A stretch of 64,000 nt of DNA from JBKCUA01 sp046318675 (GCA_046318675.1 JBKCUA010000002.1:1-64000); one strand, 5' to 3'. Shown: positions 8,875 to 17,428, counted from the first letter of the stretch. Notes: generated by a model from the letters alone, not told the origin. Made by a program: numbers and translations.

Positions 8875-9153
8875 ATGACACGTTCTGTCTGGAAAGGACC
8901 GTTTGTAGATGCCTATCTGCTTAAAAAAGCGGATAAAGTGCGCTCATCAGGTCGTCATGATATTATTAAAACTTGGTCGCGTCGCTCGACCATTATACCA
9001 CCATTTGTAGGTCTTACTTTTGGTGTCTATAATGGAAAGAAATTTATTCCCGTATCGGTCAATGAAAACATGATTGGCCATAAATTTGGCGAATTCGCCC
9101 CTACCCGTACCTTTACGGGACATGGTGGTGATAAAACTGCGAAGAAGAAGTGA
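8875..9153 (+). CDS. rpsS: 30S ribosomal protein S19
   Basis: S19, 92 residues, in the 30S head contacting the A-site tRNA region. The start T-R-S-V-W-K-G-P-F-V and the motif N-M-I-G-H-K-F-G-E-F-A-P-T-R-T-F are diagnostic. The C-terminus ends in a lysine run. A GGAG ribosome site precedes the ATG, and rplV begins 5 bases after the stop. Confidence 0.98.
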   Translation: MTRSVWKGPFVDAYLLKKADKVRSSGRHDIIKTWSRRSTIIPPFVGLTFGVYNGKKFIPVSVNENMIGHKFGEFAPTRTFTGHGGDKTAKKK

Positions 9154-9158
9154 TCCTT

Positions 9159-9539
9159 ATGGCTGAGTCAATTAATCTTAAAACCAGTTCCGCGACGCTG
9201 ACCAATCTTAAAACAAGTCCACAGAAGTTAAATCTTGTTGCGGGTCTGATTCGTGGTCATTCAGTGTCCAAGGCATTAGATATTTTGATGTTTAATCAAA
9301 AACGCAATGCTACCCCTGTACGAAAACTATTAATGAGTGCTATTGCTAATGCTGAAAATAATAACGGCATGGATGTGGATGAATTAATAGTCGATCGTGT
9401 GTTGGTCGGGAAAGGTATGCGGTTACGCCGCTTTCATGCGCGTGGTCGCGGCCGTTCTGCCACCGTACAAAAACATTATAGCAACATGACCATCGTTGTT
9501 CGCGAACGCGGCGCGGCGGTAATCGCAGAGGATGAATAA
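9159..9539 (+). CDS. rplV: 50S ribosomal protein L22
   Basis: L22, 126 residues from the ATG at 9159 (an in-frame GTG at 9150 lies inside the rpsS stop region and is less likely). The S-P-Q-K-L-N-L-V-A core, the tunnel hairpin G-K-G-M-R-L-R-R-F-H-A-R-G-R-G and the final beta strand V-V-R-E-R-G are present. The protein lines the exit tunnel and its hairpin is the site of macrolide-resistance changes in other species. Confidence 0.95.
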   Translation: MAESINLKTSSATLTNLKTSPQKLNLVAGLIRGHSVSKALDILMFNQKRNATPVRKLLMSAIANAENNNGMDVDELIVDRVLVGKGMRLRRFHARGRGRSATVQKHYSNMTIVVRERGAAVIAEDE

Positions 9540-9542
9540 ATC

Positions 9543-10205
9543 ATGGGTCAAAAAGTAAACCCTATCGGTCTTCGCCTTAAAATCAACAAGCCGTGGCTGT
9601 CCAACTGGTACGCCAGCAGTAAAGATTATGGTAACTTGTTAACAGAAGACATGAAAGTTCGACGGTTTCTTGAGGAAAAACTGGCTACCGCCGGTATCAG
9701 TAAGATCGTTATTGAGCGTCTTGCTAAAAAACCGCGTGTTACTATTCACTCTGCCCGTCCTGGGTTGGTTATTGGACGCAAAGGTGCCGACATTGATTCC
9801 TTGCGTAAAGAAGTTTCTAAGATGTGCGGCGGGGTAGATGTTGCTCTAAACATCGTCGAAGTTAGGAAGCCCGAATTAGACGCAAAGCTTATCGGTGAAA
9901 ATATTGCGCAGCAGTTGGAACGTCGTATTGCCTTCCGTCGTGCCATGAAACGTGCGGTACAGTCTGCCCAGCGCATGGGTGCCCAAGGTATTCGAATTAA
10001 TTGCGCAGGTCGTTTGGGTGGTGCGGAAATTGCCCGGGTGGAATGGTATCGTGAGGGGCGCGTGCCGCTTCATACCTTACGTGCAGATATTGATTATGCT
10101 GAAGCTCGTGCATATACTACCTATGGCGTCTGCGGCATTAAGGTTTGGGTGTATAAAGGTGAAATTTTTAGTAAAAACGCGCCACAGGCGCGGTTTGCTG
10201 AGTAG
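9543..10205 (+). CDS. rpsC: 30S ribosomal protein S3
   Basis: S3, 220 residues, at the mRNA entry channel. The start G-Q-K-V-N-P-I-G-L-R-L is universal. The KH domain carries V-I-G-R-K-G-A-D-I. The C-terminal half has G-R-L-G-G-A-E-I-A-R and ends Y-G-V-C-G-I-K-V-W-V-Y-K-G-E-I-F, as expected. The gene starts 3 bases after rplV. Confidence 0.98.
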   Translation: MGQKVNPIGLRLKINKPWLSNWYASSKDYGNLLTEDMKVRRFLEEKLATAGISKIVIERLAKKPRVTIHSARPGLVIGRKGADIDSLRKEVSKMCGGVDVALNIVEVRKPELDAKLIGENIAQQLERRIAFRRAMKRAVQSAQRMGAQGIRINCAGRLGGAEIARVEWYREGRVPLHTLRADIDYAEARAYTTYGVCGIKVWVYKGEIFSKNAPQARFAE

Positions 10206-10218
10206 TGAGGCGTAAATT

Positions 10219-10635
10219 ATGTTATCCCCAAAACGTACAAAATTTCGCAAGGCTCATAAGGGTCGCATACATGGATTGACCAGTGGCGGTGATCGCCTTA
10301 ACTTTGGTCAGTTTGGTCTTAAGGCAATGGAACCGGAGCGCATTACGGCTCGGCAAATAGAAGCTGCTCGTCGTGCAGTGACTCGTTATCTCAAGCGAGC
10401 TGGAAAGGTCTGGATTCGCATTTTCCCTGATGTTCCCGTATCGTTAAAGCCTGCTGAAGTGCGCATGGGAAGTGGTAAAGGTGCCCCGGAATATTGGGCG
10501 GCTAGGGTTCATCCAGGTCGGATTTTGTTTGAGGTTGATGGTGTTGGTGAAGAGCAGGCGCGGGAAGCCTTTGCTCTTGCTGCGGCTAAATTACCAATAA
10601 AAACAAAATTTGTTATTCGTCTGGCCAGTGAGTAA
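10219..10635 (+). CDS. rplP: 50S ribosomal protein L16
   Basis: L16, 138 residues, near the A site and the 5S rRNA side of the large subunit. The start M-L-S-P-K-R-T-K-F-R-K-A-H-K-G-R, the motif R-M-G-S-G-K-G-A-P-E-Y-W and the F-V-I-R ending are all typical. The RMGSGKG segment includes the arginine that is hydroxylated in some bacteria. Confidence 0.98.
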   Translation: MLSPKRTKFRKAHKGRIHGLTSGGDRLNFGQFGLKAMEPERITARQIEAARRAVTRYLKRAGKVWIRIFPDVPVSLKPAEVRMGSGKGAPEYWAARVHPGRILFEVDGVGEEQAREAFALAAAKLPIKTKFVIRLASE

Positions 10636-10645
10636 GGACTGAGTT

Positions 10646-10870
10646 ATGAAATTACGTGACACCAAACCTGCTGATTTGCGGCAAAAAACTCCCGATGAAC
10701 TACGGGATTTATTGCTGGGTTTAAAAAAAGAACAGTTTAACCTGCGTTTTCGCAAGGCCAATGCGCCAGTGCAGGATACAGTTCGTCCAAGGTGGGTACG
10801 CCGTCACATCGCTCGTATTCAAACGGTGCTAGGTGAGAAGCAAGCCGCCGCTATCAGTGTGAAAGGGTAG
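10646..10870 (+). CDS. rpmC: 50S ribosomal protein L29
   Basis: L29, 74 residues, a two-helix protein at the tunnel exit next to L23. It has the conserved helix-end pattern L-L-G-L-K-K-E-Q-F-N-L-R-F and the following R-R-H-I-A-R-I-Q-T segment. It is a little longer than the commonest 63-70 residues. It lies between rplP and rpsQ with 10- and 11-base gaps. Confidence 0.96.
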   Translation: MKLRDTKPADLRQKTPDELRDLLLGLKKEQFNLRFRKANAPVQDTVRPRWVRRHIARIQTVLGEKQAAAISVKG

Positions 10871-10881
10871 AAGAGTTTTAT

Positions 10882-11148
10882 ATGCCACGTCGTGTCTTAC
10901 AAGGTACTGTTGTTAGTGTTGCTGGCCAAAAAACCATCAGCGTGTTGGTGGAGCGTAGAGTCATGCATCCCATCTACAAAAAATATATTAACCGTAGCAA
11001 AAAGTATCTCGCTCATGATGAGAACAATGTGTGTCAAAAAGGTGCCGTCGTTCGCATTGTTGAGCATCGGCCAATTTCCAAGCGTAAGTGCTGGGCCTAT
11101 CTTGAAACCGTGACGCCTGCTGCTGATTCTGCAGCAGTGCAGGTCTGA
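10882..11148 (+). CDS. rpsQ: 30S ribosomal protein S17
   Basis: S17, 88 residues, an OB-fold protein that binds 16S rRNA early in assembly. It starts P-R-R-V-L-Q-G-T-V-V-S, continues through V-E-R-R-V-M-H-P-I-Y-K-K and ends the core with R-P-I-S-K-R-K-C-W. It ends 10 bases before rplN, with a GAGG ribosome site for rplN just after the stop. Confidence 0.97.
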   Translation: MPRRVLQGTVVSVAGQKTISVLVERRVMHPIYKKYINRSKKYLAHDENNVCQKGAVVRIVEHRPISKRKCWAYLETVTPAADSAAVQV

Positions 11149-11158
11149 GGAGTTTTTT

Positions 11159-11527
11159 ATGATTCAAATGGAATCCGTGTTGGATGTTGCCGATAATTCC
11201 GGTGCTAAGTCTGTACTGTGTATTAAAGTGTTGGGTGGCTCTAAAAAACGTACGGCTGAAGTGGGCGAAGTGATTGTTGTTTCCATCAAAGACGCTATTC
11301 CTGGTGGTAAAGTGAAAAAAGGTGAGGTTGCCCGTGCGCTCATTGTTCGCACTAAAGCCCCTGTACACCGTGCGGATGGTACCGTTATTCGCTTTGATCG
11401 CAACGCTGCTGTGCTGGTTAACAAGCAAGGTGAACCTATTGGCACCCGTATTTTTGGCCCGGTAACACGGGAATTGCGGGCTCGTAATTTTATGAAAATC
11501 GTCTCGCTGGCACCGGAGGTCTTGTAG
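11159..11527 (+). CDS. rplN: 50S ribosomal protein L14
   Basis: L14, 122 residues, exact family length. It starts M-I-Q-M-E-S-V-L-D-V-A-D-N-S-G-A-K and carries F-D-R-N-A-A-V-L-V and R-I-F-G-P-V-T-R-E-L-R. It sits on the subunit interface and forms an intersubunit bridge. rplX begins 3 bases downstream. Confidence 0.98.
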   Translation: MIQMESVLDVADNSGAKSVLCIKVLGGSKKRTAEVGEVIVVSIKDAIPGGKVKKGEVARALIVRTKAPVHRADGTVIRFDRNAAVLVNKQGEPIGTRIFGPVTRELRARNFMKIVSLAPEVL

Positions 11528-11530
11528 TAT

Positions 11531-11845
11531 ATGGCTGTTAAAATCAAAATCCGTCGTGATGACACCGTTGTAGTCCTTGCTGGTAAGGATAAAGGCAAAA
11601 CAGGTAAAGTTTTGCGGGTGTTGCCGAAGGAATCCCGAGTGATTGTCTCTGGCGTGAATCTAGTCAAAAAGCATCTGAAGGCCACCCGTGAACAGGGGGG
11701 CAGGATTGAAACTAAAGAAGCCGCGCTGCATATTTCTAATGTTGCGCTGGCCGATCCGGAAACTGGCAAGCCTACTCGCGTTGGTTATCGTGTTGAGGAT
11801 GAACAGAAAGTGCGTTTTGCTAAAAAATCTGGCAAAACATTGTAG
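11531..11845 (+). CDS. rplX: 50S ribosomal protein L24
   Basis: L24, 104 residues, an assembly-initiator protein with a KOW motif near the N-terminus (D-D-T-V-V-V-L-A-G-K-D-K-G-K-T-G-K-V). The later G-G-R-I-E-T-K-E-A segment is also conserved. Its TAG stop overlaps the GGAG ribosome site used by rplE. Confidence 0.97.
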   Translation: MAVKIKIRRDDTVVVLAGKDKGKTGKVLRVLPKESRVIVSGVNLVKKHLKATREQGGRIETKEAALHISNVALADPETGKPTRVGYRVEDEQKVRFAKKSGKTL

Positions 11846-11856
11846 GAGTGTTTAAG

Positions 11857-12531
11857 ATGACTAAAGAAACCCCGAAAAAAACCGCCAAAGCTGATGCTAA
11901 GCCAGTCGCAAAGACAGCCACTAAAAAGTCCGCCGCCTCAAGCATAGAGGTACAGGCTTCAACCCCTGTTTCTGTGGTTGCGGCCAATACTCAAGCTCGC
12001 TTTGCTGATGTGTATGCCAAGGTTGTTCGACCTGCGTTGATGAAACAGTTCGGTTACAAGAATCTTTTTGAAGTACCAAAGATTGAAAAAATTGTTGTCA
12101 ATATGGGTGTAGGCGAAGCAGTCAATGATAACAAAACTGTGAAGATGGCCGCTGAAGAATTAGCTCTTATTACAGGTCAAAAAGCAGTTCCTACTCGCGC
12201 CCGAAAGTCTATTGCGACATTTAAAGTGCGCGAAAATATGGTGCTTGGTTGTAAAGTTACCCTGCGCAATACTCGGATGTATGAGTTTCTTGATCGCCTG
12301 ATTACTATCGCCCTTCCCCGGGTGCGTGATTTTCGCGGTGTATCGGGAAAATCCTTTGATGGTCGTGGTAATTATGCTATTGGTCTCAAGGAGCAGTTGA
12401 TTTTCCCAGAGATTAACTATGACAAAATCGATGCCATTCGTGGTATGGATATTGTTTTTGTCACCACCGCTAAAACCGATGCCGAAGCAAAGGCTTTGCT
12501 GAAAGCGTTCGGTATGCCCTTCAACAGTTAA
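11857..12531 (+). CDS. rplE: 50S ribosomal protein L5 with N-terminal extension
   Basis: L5 (5S rRNA-binding, central protuberance), 224 residues from the ATG at 11857, which sits 8 bases after GGAG. A GTG at 11848 overlaps that ribosome site and is unlikely. The conventional core of about 180 residues begins near F-A-D-V-Y-A-K-V-V and contains N-M-G-V-G-E-A, R-D-F-R-G-V-S-G-K-S-F-D-G-R-G-N and F-P-E-I-N-Y-D-K. Ahead of it is a 45-residue tail rich in Lys, Ala, Thr and Pro, not present in E. coli L5 and probably disordered. An in-frame methionine at the core start is absent, so the extension is likely translated. Confidence 0.95.
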   Translation: MTKETPKKTAKADAKPVAKTATKKSAASSIEVQASTPVSVVAANTQARFADVYAKVVRPALMKQFGYKNLFEVPKIEKIVVNMGVGEAVNDNKTVKMAAEELALITGQKAVPTRARKSIATFKVRENMVLGCKVTLRNTRMYEFLDRLITIALPRVRDFRGVSGKSFDGRGNYAIGLKEQLIFPEINYDKIDAIRGMDIVFVTTAKTDAEAKALLKAFGMPFNS

Positions 12532-12543
12532 AAAGGTTCCTGT

Positions 12544-12849
12544 ATGGCCAAGACTAGTGCCGTTGAACGCAACAATAAACGCCGTGTTATGGCGGAGCGT
12601 GCCCGTAAAAAGCGCGAAATTCTTCGTGCTGTGGTACATAACCGTGCGTTGTCTCTGGAAGAGCGGATGGAAGCAACACGTAAGCTATCGGAATTACCCC
12701 GCAATGGGGCTCATATTCGGGTACGTAACCGCTGTGCGTTCAGTGGTCGGCCTCGGGGTTATTATCGTAAGTTTAATTTGTCACGGATTGCCTTGCGGGA
12801 GTTTGGCTCGCAAGGGTTGATTCCTGGTCTTGTCAAGTCGAGTTGGTAG
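12544..12849 (+). CDS. rpsN: 30S ribosomal protein S14 (zinc-free form)
   Basis: S14, 101 residues, the long C-minus form lacking the CXXC zinc site. The signature R-N-R-C-A-F-S-G-R-P-R-G-Y-Y-R-K-F and the ending G-L-V-K-S-S-W are present. It binds late in the 30S head next to S10 and S19. It follows rplE by 12 bases, with rpsH 7 bases downstream. Confidence 0.98.
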   Translation: MAKTSAVERNNKRRVMAERARKKREILRAVVHNRALSLEERMEATRKLSELPRNGAHIRVRNRCAFSGRPRGYYRKFNLSRIALREFGSQGLIPGLVKSSW

Positions 12850-12856
12850 GTGTATC

Positions 12857-13255
12857 ATGGCTGTTAACGATCCCATTGCTGATTTGTGCACCCGCATTCG
12901 TAATGCTCACATGGTGCGTCAGAGTGAATTGACGCTACCAGCATCAAAGATGAAGGCTCGTGTGCTGGATGTGCTGTTGCGTGAAGGTTATATTCGCGCT
13001 GTGGAAGAAAAAGAGTTGCGTCCTGGGGTTCGCTCGCTGCGGGTGCAGCTTAAGTACCACGATGGTATTCCGGTGATTAATACTATTCGTCGTATCTCTG
13101 CCCCTGGCCGTCGCGTGTACAGTCCTATTCGTGATTGCGCCCGTATTGCCAGTGGCTTGGGAATTTCCATTCTGTCAACCTCTAAAGGAGTGTTGTCGGA
13201 TGCGGAAGCCCGTCAGGCTAATGTTGGCGGTGAAGTTCTTTGTGAAGTGTTCTAA
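12857..13255 (+). CDS. rpsH: 30S ribosomal protein S8
   Basis: S8, 132 residues from the ATG at 12857; the open frame upstream runs into rpsN and is not used. The start N-D-P-I-A-D-L-C-T-R-I-R-N and the C-terminal S-T-S-K-G-V-L-S-D-A-E-A motif are diagnostic. S8 binds the central domain of 16S rRNA. In E. coli it represses spc operon translation; this operon keeps the same gene order here. Confidence 0.97.
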   Translation: MAVNDPIADLCTRIRNAHMVRQSELTLPASKMKARVLDVLLREGYIRAVEEKELRPGVRSLRVQLKYHDGIPVINTIRRISAPGRRVYSPIRDCARIASGLGISILSTSKGVLSDAEARQANVGGEVLCEVF

Positions 13256-13264
13256 GAGGCTTGT

Positions 13265-13798
13265 ATGTCCCGACTCGGCGTTAAACCTATTGCATTACCT
13301 GACGGTCTCACTGCCCAAGTGAGTGGTAATACCGTGGCTTTCAATAGTAAATTGGGAAAAGTGGAGCACACTGTGCATTCCTTGGTTACTATCAAGCTTG
13401 ATGGTAAAAGCCTTGTTTTGGCACCAACGGAAAAAACGACCTTGGCTCGTACCCAATGGGGTACGCACCATAGTCTTTTGCGTGGTATTGTCCAAGGTCT
13501 TTCCAAGGGCTATACGGTACCATTGGAAATTACCGGGGTTGGTTTTCGTGCCGCAGTTCAAGGTAAAGAATTAGTGTTGCAGCTTGGCTTTAGCCATGAA
13601 GTTCGTTATCCTATCCCTGCGGGCATTACTATTAAGTGCGATAAACCTACCAGTATTTCTATTACCGGGGCTGATAAACAGCTTGTGGGACAGGTTGCCG
13701 CAACTATTCGCGGTATGAAACCAGTAGAGCCTTATAAAGGTAAAGGCATTCGTTTTGAAGGCCAGAAAATCACCCTCAAGGAAGGGAAAAAGAAATAA
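13265..13798 (+). CDS. rplF: 50S ribosomal protein L6
   Basis: L6, 177 residues, standard length with two alpha/beta repeats. The start S-R-L-G-V-K-P-I and the C-terminal signature K-P-V-E-P-Y-K-G-K-G-I-R-F are typical. It sits near the factor-binding centre. The TAA stop shares one base with the rplR ATG. Confidence 0.98.
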   Translation: MSRLGVKPIALPDGLTAQVSGNTVAFNSKLGKVEHTVHSLVTIKLDGKSLVLAPTEKTTLARTQWGTHHSLLRGIVQGLSKGYTVPLEITGVGFRAAVQGKELVLQLGFSHEVRYPIPAGITIKCDKPTSISITGADKQLVGQVAATIRGMKPVEPYKGKGIRFEGQKITLKEGKKK

Positions 13799-14166
13799 TG
13801 TCTGATCGTCAAGCTATTGTGAAACAGCGTCGGCTTCGCCGTACTCGCTTTCATCTACGCCGTAAAGCAGCAGATGGCGCCTTGCGTCTTTCTGTGCATC
13901 GTAGCAGCAAGCACGTTTATGCCCAGATCATTGATGATATTGCCGGAAAAACATTAGTAGCAGCCAGTACTCTTGATAAACAGTTGCAAGGCAAACTTAA
14001 AACCGGTGCGACGGTGGAAGCAGCTAAGCACGTCGGGCTGTTGCTTGGGCAACGGGCAAAAGCTAAGAGTCTTAAGGGCGTGTATTTTGATCGTGGTCAT
14101 TATTTGTATCATGGCCGGGTTAAGGCTGTTGCTGAGGGTGCCCGCGAAGGCGGTTTGGAATTTTAA
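13798..14166 (+). CDS. rplR: 50S ribosomal protein L18
   Basis: L18, 122 residues, 5S rRNA binding. The basic N-terminus R-R-L-R-R-T-R-F-H-L-R-R, the R-L-S-V-H-R-S-S-K-H-V-Y-A-Q segment and the F-D-R-G-H-Y-L-Y-H-G-R-V-K-A-V-A ending are conserved. It overlaps rplF by one base (TAATG). Confidence 0.97.
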   Translation: MSDRQAIVKQRRLRRTRFHLRRKAADGALRLSVHRSSKHVYAQIIDDIAGKTLVAASTLDKQLQGKLKTGATVEAAKHVGLLLGQRAKAKSLKGVYFDRGHYLYHGRVKAVAEGAREGGLEF

Positions 14167-14184
14167 CGCAATAAGAGAGGCGTC

Positions 14185-14706
14185 ATGGAATTGGTGGAAA
14201 AACTCGTTGCTGTCAACCGCGTGACTAAGGTGGTCAAGGGCGGGCGACGCATGGGCTTTGCGGCGATTGTTATCGTTGGCGATGGACGGGGTAAGGTTGG
14301 TTGTGGGTCGGGTAAGGCGCGGGAAGTCCCTGAAGCCGTTCGTAAAGCCACGGATCAGGCTAAACGTCATATGCTCAAAGTACCATTGCGTGAGGGACGA
14401 ACCTTGCACCATAATATTGCCGGGCGTTTTGGTGCTGGAAAAGTTATTCTCCGTCCTGCACCAGTGGGAACAGGTATCATTGCCGGTGGTCCGATGCGGG
14501 CGGTGTTTGAGGCCTTGGGAATTCAAGATGTTGTTGCTAAATCAGTGGGTAGTTCCAACCCTCACAATATGATTAAGGCAACATTGGATGCGTTGGCGGC
14601 GATTCGTTCTCCACGTTTTGTGGCCGCTAAGCGTTCCCGCAAGGTGAGTGATTTGGGCTTAAAACGCGATGGAGATCATAAGGAGGCTGGCGATGGCGAA
14701 GAGTAA
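14185..14706 (+). CDS. rpsE: 30S ribosomal protein S5
   Basis: S5, 173 residues, involved in decoding fidelity and mRNA unwinding. It has V-N-R-V-T-K-V-V-K-G-G-R-R, then G-F-A-A-I-V-I-V-G-D-G-R-G-K-V-G, and S-N-P-H-N-M-I-K-A-T in the second domain. GAGG at 14176 precedes the ATG. The last 14 bases overlap rpmD, whose ribosome site lies inside rpsE. Confidence 0.97.
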   Translation: MELVEKLVAVNRVTKVVKGGRRMGFAAIVIVGDGRGKVGCGSGKAREVPEAVRKATDQAKRHMLKVPLREGRTLHHNIAGRFGAGKVILRPAPVGTGIIAGGPMRAVFEALGIQDVVAKSVGSSNPHNMIKATLDALAAIRSPRFVAAKRSRKVSDLGLKRDGDHKEAGDGEE

Positions 14707-14902
14707 AAAAACACATGGTCACATTAGTGTTCGTCAGACTGCCAGTGTCATTGGTACTGATCCTAGGGTTCGTGCTACTTTGCATGGCCTTGGACTTGGC
14801 CGAATTGGCAAGCAAAAAACTTTGATTGATTCACCGCAAGTGCGGGGCATGATTGCTAAGGTGCATCATCTAGTTGCTGTACTTGACGACGCAGCAGCGT
14901 AA
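14693..14902 (+). CDS. rpmD: 50S ribosomal protein L30
   Basis: L30, 69 residues from the ATG at 14693, which has AGGAGG at 14681-14686 with ideal spacing inside the rpsE frame. The G-L-G-L-G-R-I-G core and the V-R-G-M-I-A-K-V-H-H-L-V motif identify it. The upstream open codons are rejected because they would be in rpsE without a ribosome site. Confidence 0.95.
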   Translation: MAKSKKTHGHISVRQTASVIGTDPRVRATLHGLGLGRIGKQKTLIDSPQVRGMIAKVHHLVAVLDDAAA

Positions 14903-14933
14903 TTGTAGAATCGACTAGTGTAGGGGGCATACA

Positions 14934-15419
14934 ATGCAACTGAATGAAATTATAGACAATCATGGTGCTCGGCCTAGATTTAAGCGCGTGGGACGTGGTA
15001 TTGGTTCTGGTAAAGGTAAAACCTGTGGTCGTGGCGGTAAAGGGCAAACCGCGCGTTCTGGGGTGGCACTAAAAGGCTTTGAGGGTGGACAGATGCCGCT
15101 TTACCGCCGCTTGCCTAAGCGTGGGTTCAACAATTTTTTTGCTGTTGAGTTTTCGGTGGTGAATTTGGATCGGCTGCAACAGGCTATTGATGCAGGAACT
15201 TTGGATGCTAAAAAGCCTATTGATGAAGATGTTCTGGTAGCCAGTGGGGTATTGGGAAAGCGTCGTGATGGGGTTAAGCTGCTAGGTAATGGTACGCTGA
15301 AAGCTAAAATAAAGCTGACCGTGACGGCGGCTTCTAAGAGTGCTATTGCGGCAGTGGAAAAAGCAGGTGGAAGCGTTGCCCTACTCGCCCCGGTTGAGAC
15401 ACAGGAAGACGCCGCTTAA
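14934..15419 (+). CDS. rplO: 50S ribosomal protein L15
   Basis: L15, 161 residues. The glycine-rich N-terminal tail R-V-G-R-G-I-G-S-G-K-G-K-T-C-G-R-G-G-K-G-Q and the R-R-L-P-K-R-G-F-N motif are diagnostic. It helps late large-subunit assembly. It is the last ribosomal gene of the run and is followed 24 bases later by secY. Confidence 0.97.
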   Translation: MQLNEIIDNHGARPRFKRVGRGIGSGKGKTCGRGGKGQTARSGVALKGFEGGQMPLYRRLPKRGFNNFFAVEFSVVNLDRLQQAIDAGTLDAKKPIDEDVLVASGVLGKRRDGVKLLGNGTLKAKIKLTVTAASKSAIAAVEKAGGSVALLAPVETQEDAA

Positions 15420-15443
15420 TAAAAACAAGAGAAAGTCTAGGTC

Positions 15444-16784
15444 ATGGCCACACCATCCGCTGCTGAACAATTGGCACAGAACTTTAGTTTTGGGGCTTTT
15501 TCAAAGGCAGGGGAGCTTAAAGCCCGCTTGTGGTTTACGTTGGGTGCGTTGATATTGTATCGCTTGGGAACCTACATCCCTGTTCCTGGTGTTGATGCTG
15601 CAATGTTGGCGCGGATTTTTGCCCAGCATGGCGGGGGTGTCCTTGGAGTCTTTGATACTTTTGCCGGTGGTGCGTTGTCGCGGATGTCCGTTTTTGCCTT
15701 GAACATTATGCCGTATATTTCGGCATCAATTATTATTCAATTGATGACTGCTATCTCACCACAGTTGGAAGCCTTAAAAAAAGAAGGCGAGTCTGGCCGA
15801 AAGCAGCTCAATCAATACACCCGTTATTTGACGGTAGTGTTGGCGGCAGTACAGGCTTATGGTCTGGCGGTGGGGTTGGAAGGAATGCGCGGTAGTGCCG
15901 CTGATTTTCTGTTCCGGGCATCTGTTGTGGTGACCCTAGTTGGTGGTACGGTGTTTTTGATGTGGTTGGGAGAGCAGATTACTGAGCGTGGGATTGGTAA
16001 TGGAACTTCCTTGATTATTTTTGCGGGGATTGTTGCGCATTTGCCGATTGCTTTGGGTCAATTATTTGAGCTTAGCCGAACTGGGAGCTTGCCGGTCTGG
16101 GGTGCATTACTGATTTGCCTTGTTGCCGTGATTGTTATTGTTGCAGTCGTTTATATGGAACGAGCGCAGCGCAAGGTTATTATACAACATCCTAAGCGGC
16201 AGATGGGTAATCGTACCTATGCCGCTGACAGTAGTCATTTGCCTCTTAAGCTTAATACTGCTGGGGTTATCCCGCCGATTTTTGCCAGTTCGTTGTTGTT
16301 GTTACCGGCCACGTTGTTGGGTTTTAGCCAAGCAGGGGCAGGGGATAGGCCCGAGTGGTTGTTGACTATAAGCGCTTGGCTTCAGCATGGTCAGCCGCTG
16401 TATATGTTTTTATATGCTGCGTTAATTTTCTTTTTTGCATTTTTTTATACCGCGATTGTGTTCAATCCTGCCGAAACGGCTGAGAATTTGCGTAAAAGTG
16501 GAGGGTTTGTTCCGGGCTTTCGCCCTGGGAAGGCGACGGCTCAGCATTTGGATGCTATTTTGACGCGGCTGACGGCTATTGGCGCGGTGTATTTGGCAGC
16601 AGTATGTTTATTGCCGGAATTTCTCATCGCGGAATATGGTATCCCGTTTTATTTGGGTGGGACTAGTCTGCTTATCGTTGTTTCCGTGACCATGGATACA
16701 GTAGGCCATGTTCATGCCCACATTATGGCGAAGCAATATGAAGGGCTTATTCGCAAAGCAAAATTAAAGGGAACCTTGCGGTGA
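15444..16784 (+). CDS. secY: protein translocase channel subunit SecY
   Basis: Central pore of the Sec translocon in the inner membrane, 446 residues with ten predicted transmembrane helices. Conserved segments include Y-R-L-G-T-Y-I-P-V-P-G-V-D early on, the plug region, E-R-G-I-G-N-G-T-S and the cytoplasmic loop with R-K-V-I-I-Q-H-P-K-R-Q, plus the P-G-F-R-P-G-K loop that contacts ribosome and SecA. Its stop overlaps the adk start (GTGA). Confidence 0.97.
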   Translation: MATPSAAEQLAQNFSFGAFSKAGELKARLWFTLGALILYRLGTYIPVPGVDAAMLARIFAQHGGGVLGVFDTFAGGALSRMSVFALNIMPYISASIIIQLMTAISPQLEALKKEGESGRKQLNQYTRYLTVVLAAVQAYGLAVGLEGMRGSAADFLFRASVVVTLVGGTVFLMWLGEQITERGIGNGTSLIIFAGIVAHLPIALGQLFELSRTGSLPVWGALLICLVAVIVIVAVVYMERAQRKVIIQHPKRQMGNRTYAADSSHLPLKLNTAGVIPPIFASSLLLLPATLLGFSQAGAGDRPEWLLTISAWLQHGQPLYMFLYAALIFFFAFFYTAIVFNPAETAENLRKSGGFVPGFRPGKATAQHLDAILTRLTAIGAVYLAAVCLLPEFLIAEYGIPFYLGGTSLLIVVSVTMDTVGHVHAHIMAKQYEGLIRKAKLKGTLR

Positions 16785-17428
16785 AATTAATACTTTTTGG
16801 TCCGCCGGGTGCCGGAAAAGGTACCCAGTCTCGGTTGCTGGAGCAAAGGTATAAGATTCCTCAGCTATCCACGGGGGATATGTTGCGAGCGTTGGTATCT
16901 TCTGGATCACCATTAGGAGAACAGGCGGCGTCGGTGATGACTAGTGGTGGTCTTATGCCAGATAGCCTAATGGTTGATATGATTGCCGAATGGATTGATC
17001 GTCCGGAATGTGCTAATGGGTTTATTCTTGACGGCTTTCCACGTACAGAAGCGCAAGCAAAAGCATTAGATGTCATGTTGAAATCGCGTAACACTAGGTT
17101 GGACAAAGTCATAGAATTACAGGTAGATGACGCGGAGATTATTGATCGTATTGCAGGACGTTTTTCTTGCCGGGGTTGTGGTGCCGGTTATCATGATCGC
17201 ACGCATCGTCCTAAAGTGCCTGGTGTTTGTGATCACTGTGGCACTACTCATTTTTTTCGTCGCCCTGATGATACACCCACATCAGTGGCGGCGCGGTTAC
17301 AAATTTACCGTGATCAAACAATGCCGGTTCTTCCTTACTATGACACCCAAGGTCTTTTGGTCAAGATTGCCGGGGTGGGTGAGATGTCCGAGGTGGCGGC
17401 ACGGGTTGAAAAGGCCATTGCTAGCTAA
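16781..17428 (+). CDS. adk: adenylate kinase with zinc-type LID
   Basis: Interconverts AMP + ATP and 2 ADP; 215 residues. The P-loop is G7-P-P-G-A-G-K-G14, and the D-G-F-P-R motif sits near residue 84. The LID carries four cysteines (C130, C133, C150, C153), a complete structural zinc site. The GTG start overlaps the secY stop. In most relatives rpsM-rpsK-rpoA-rplQ follow adk; here the next gene, 44 bases on, is an RND pump. Confidence 0.97.
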   Translation: MKLILFGPPGAGKGTQSRLLEQRYKIPQLSTGDMLRALVSSGSPLGEQAASVMTSGGLMPDSLMVDMIAEWIDRPECANGFILDGFPRTEAQAKALDVMLKSRNTRLDKVIELQVDDAEIIDRIAGRFSCRGCGAGYHDRTHRPKVPGVCDHCGTTHFFRRPDDTPTSVAARLQIYRDQTMPVLPYYDTQGLLVKIAGVGEMSEVAARVEKAIAS

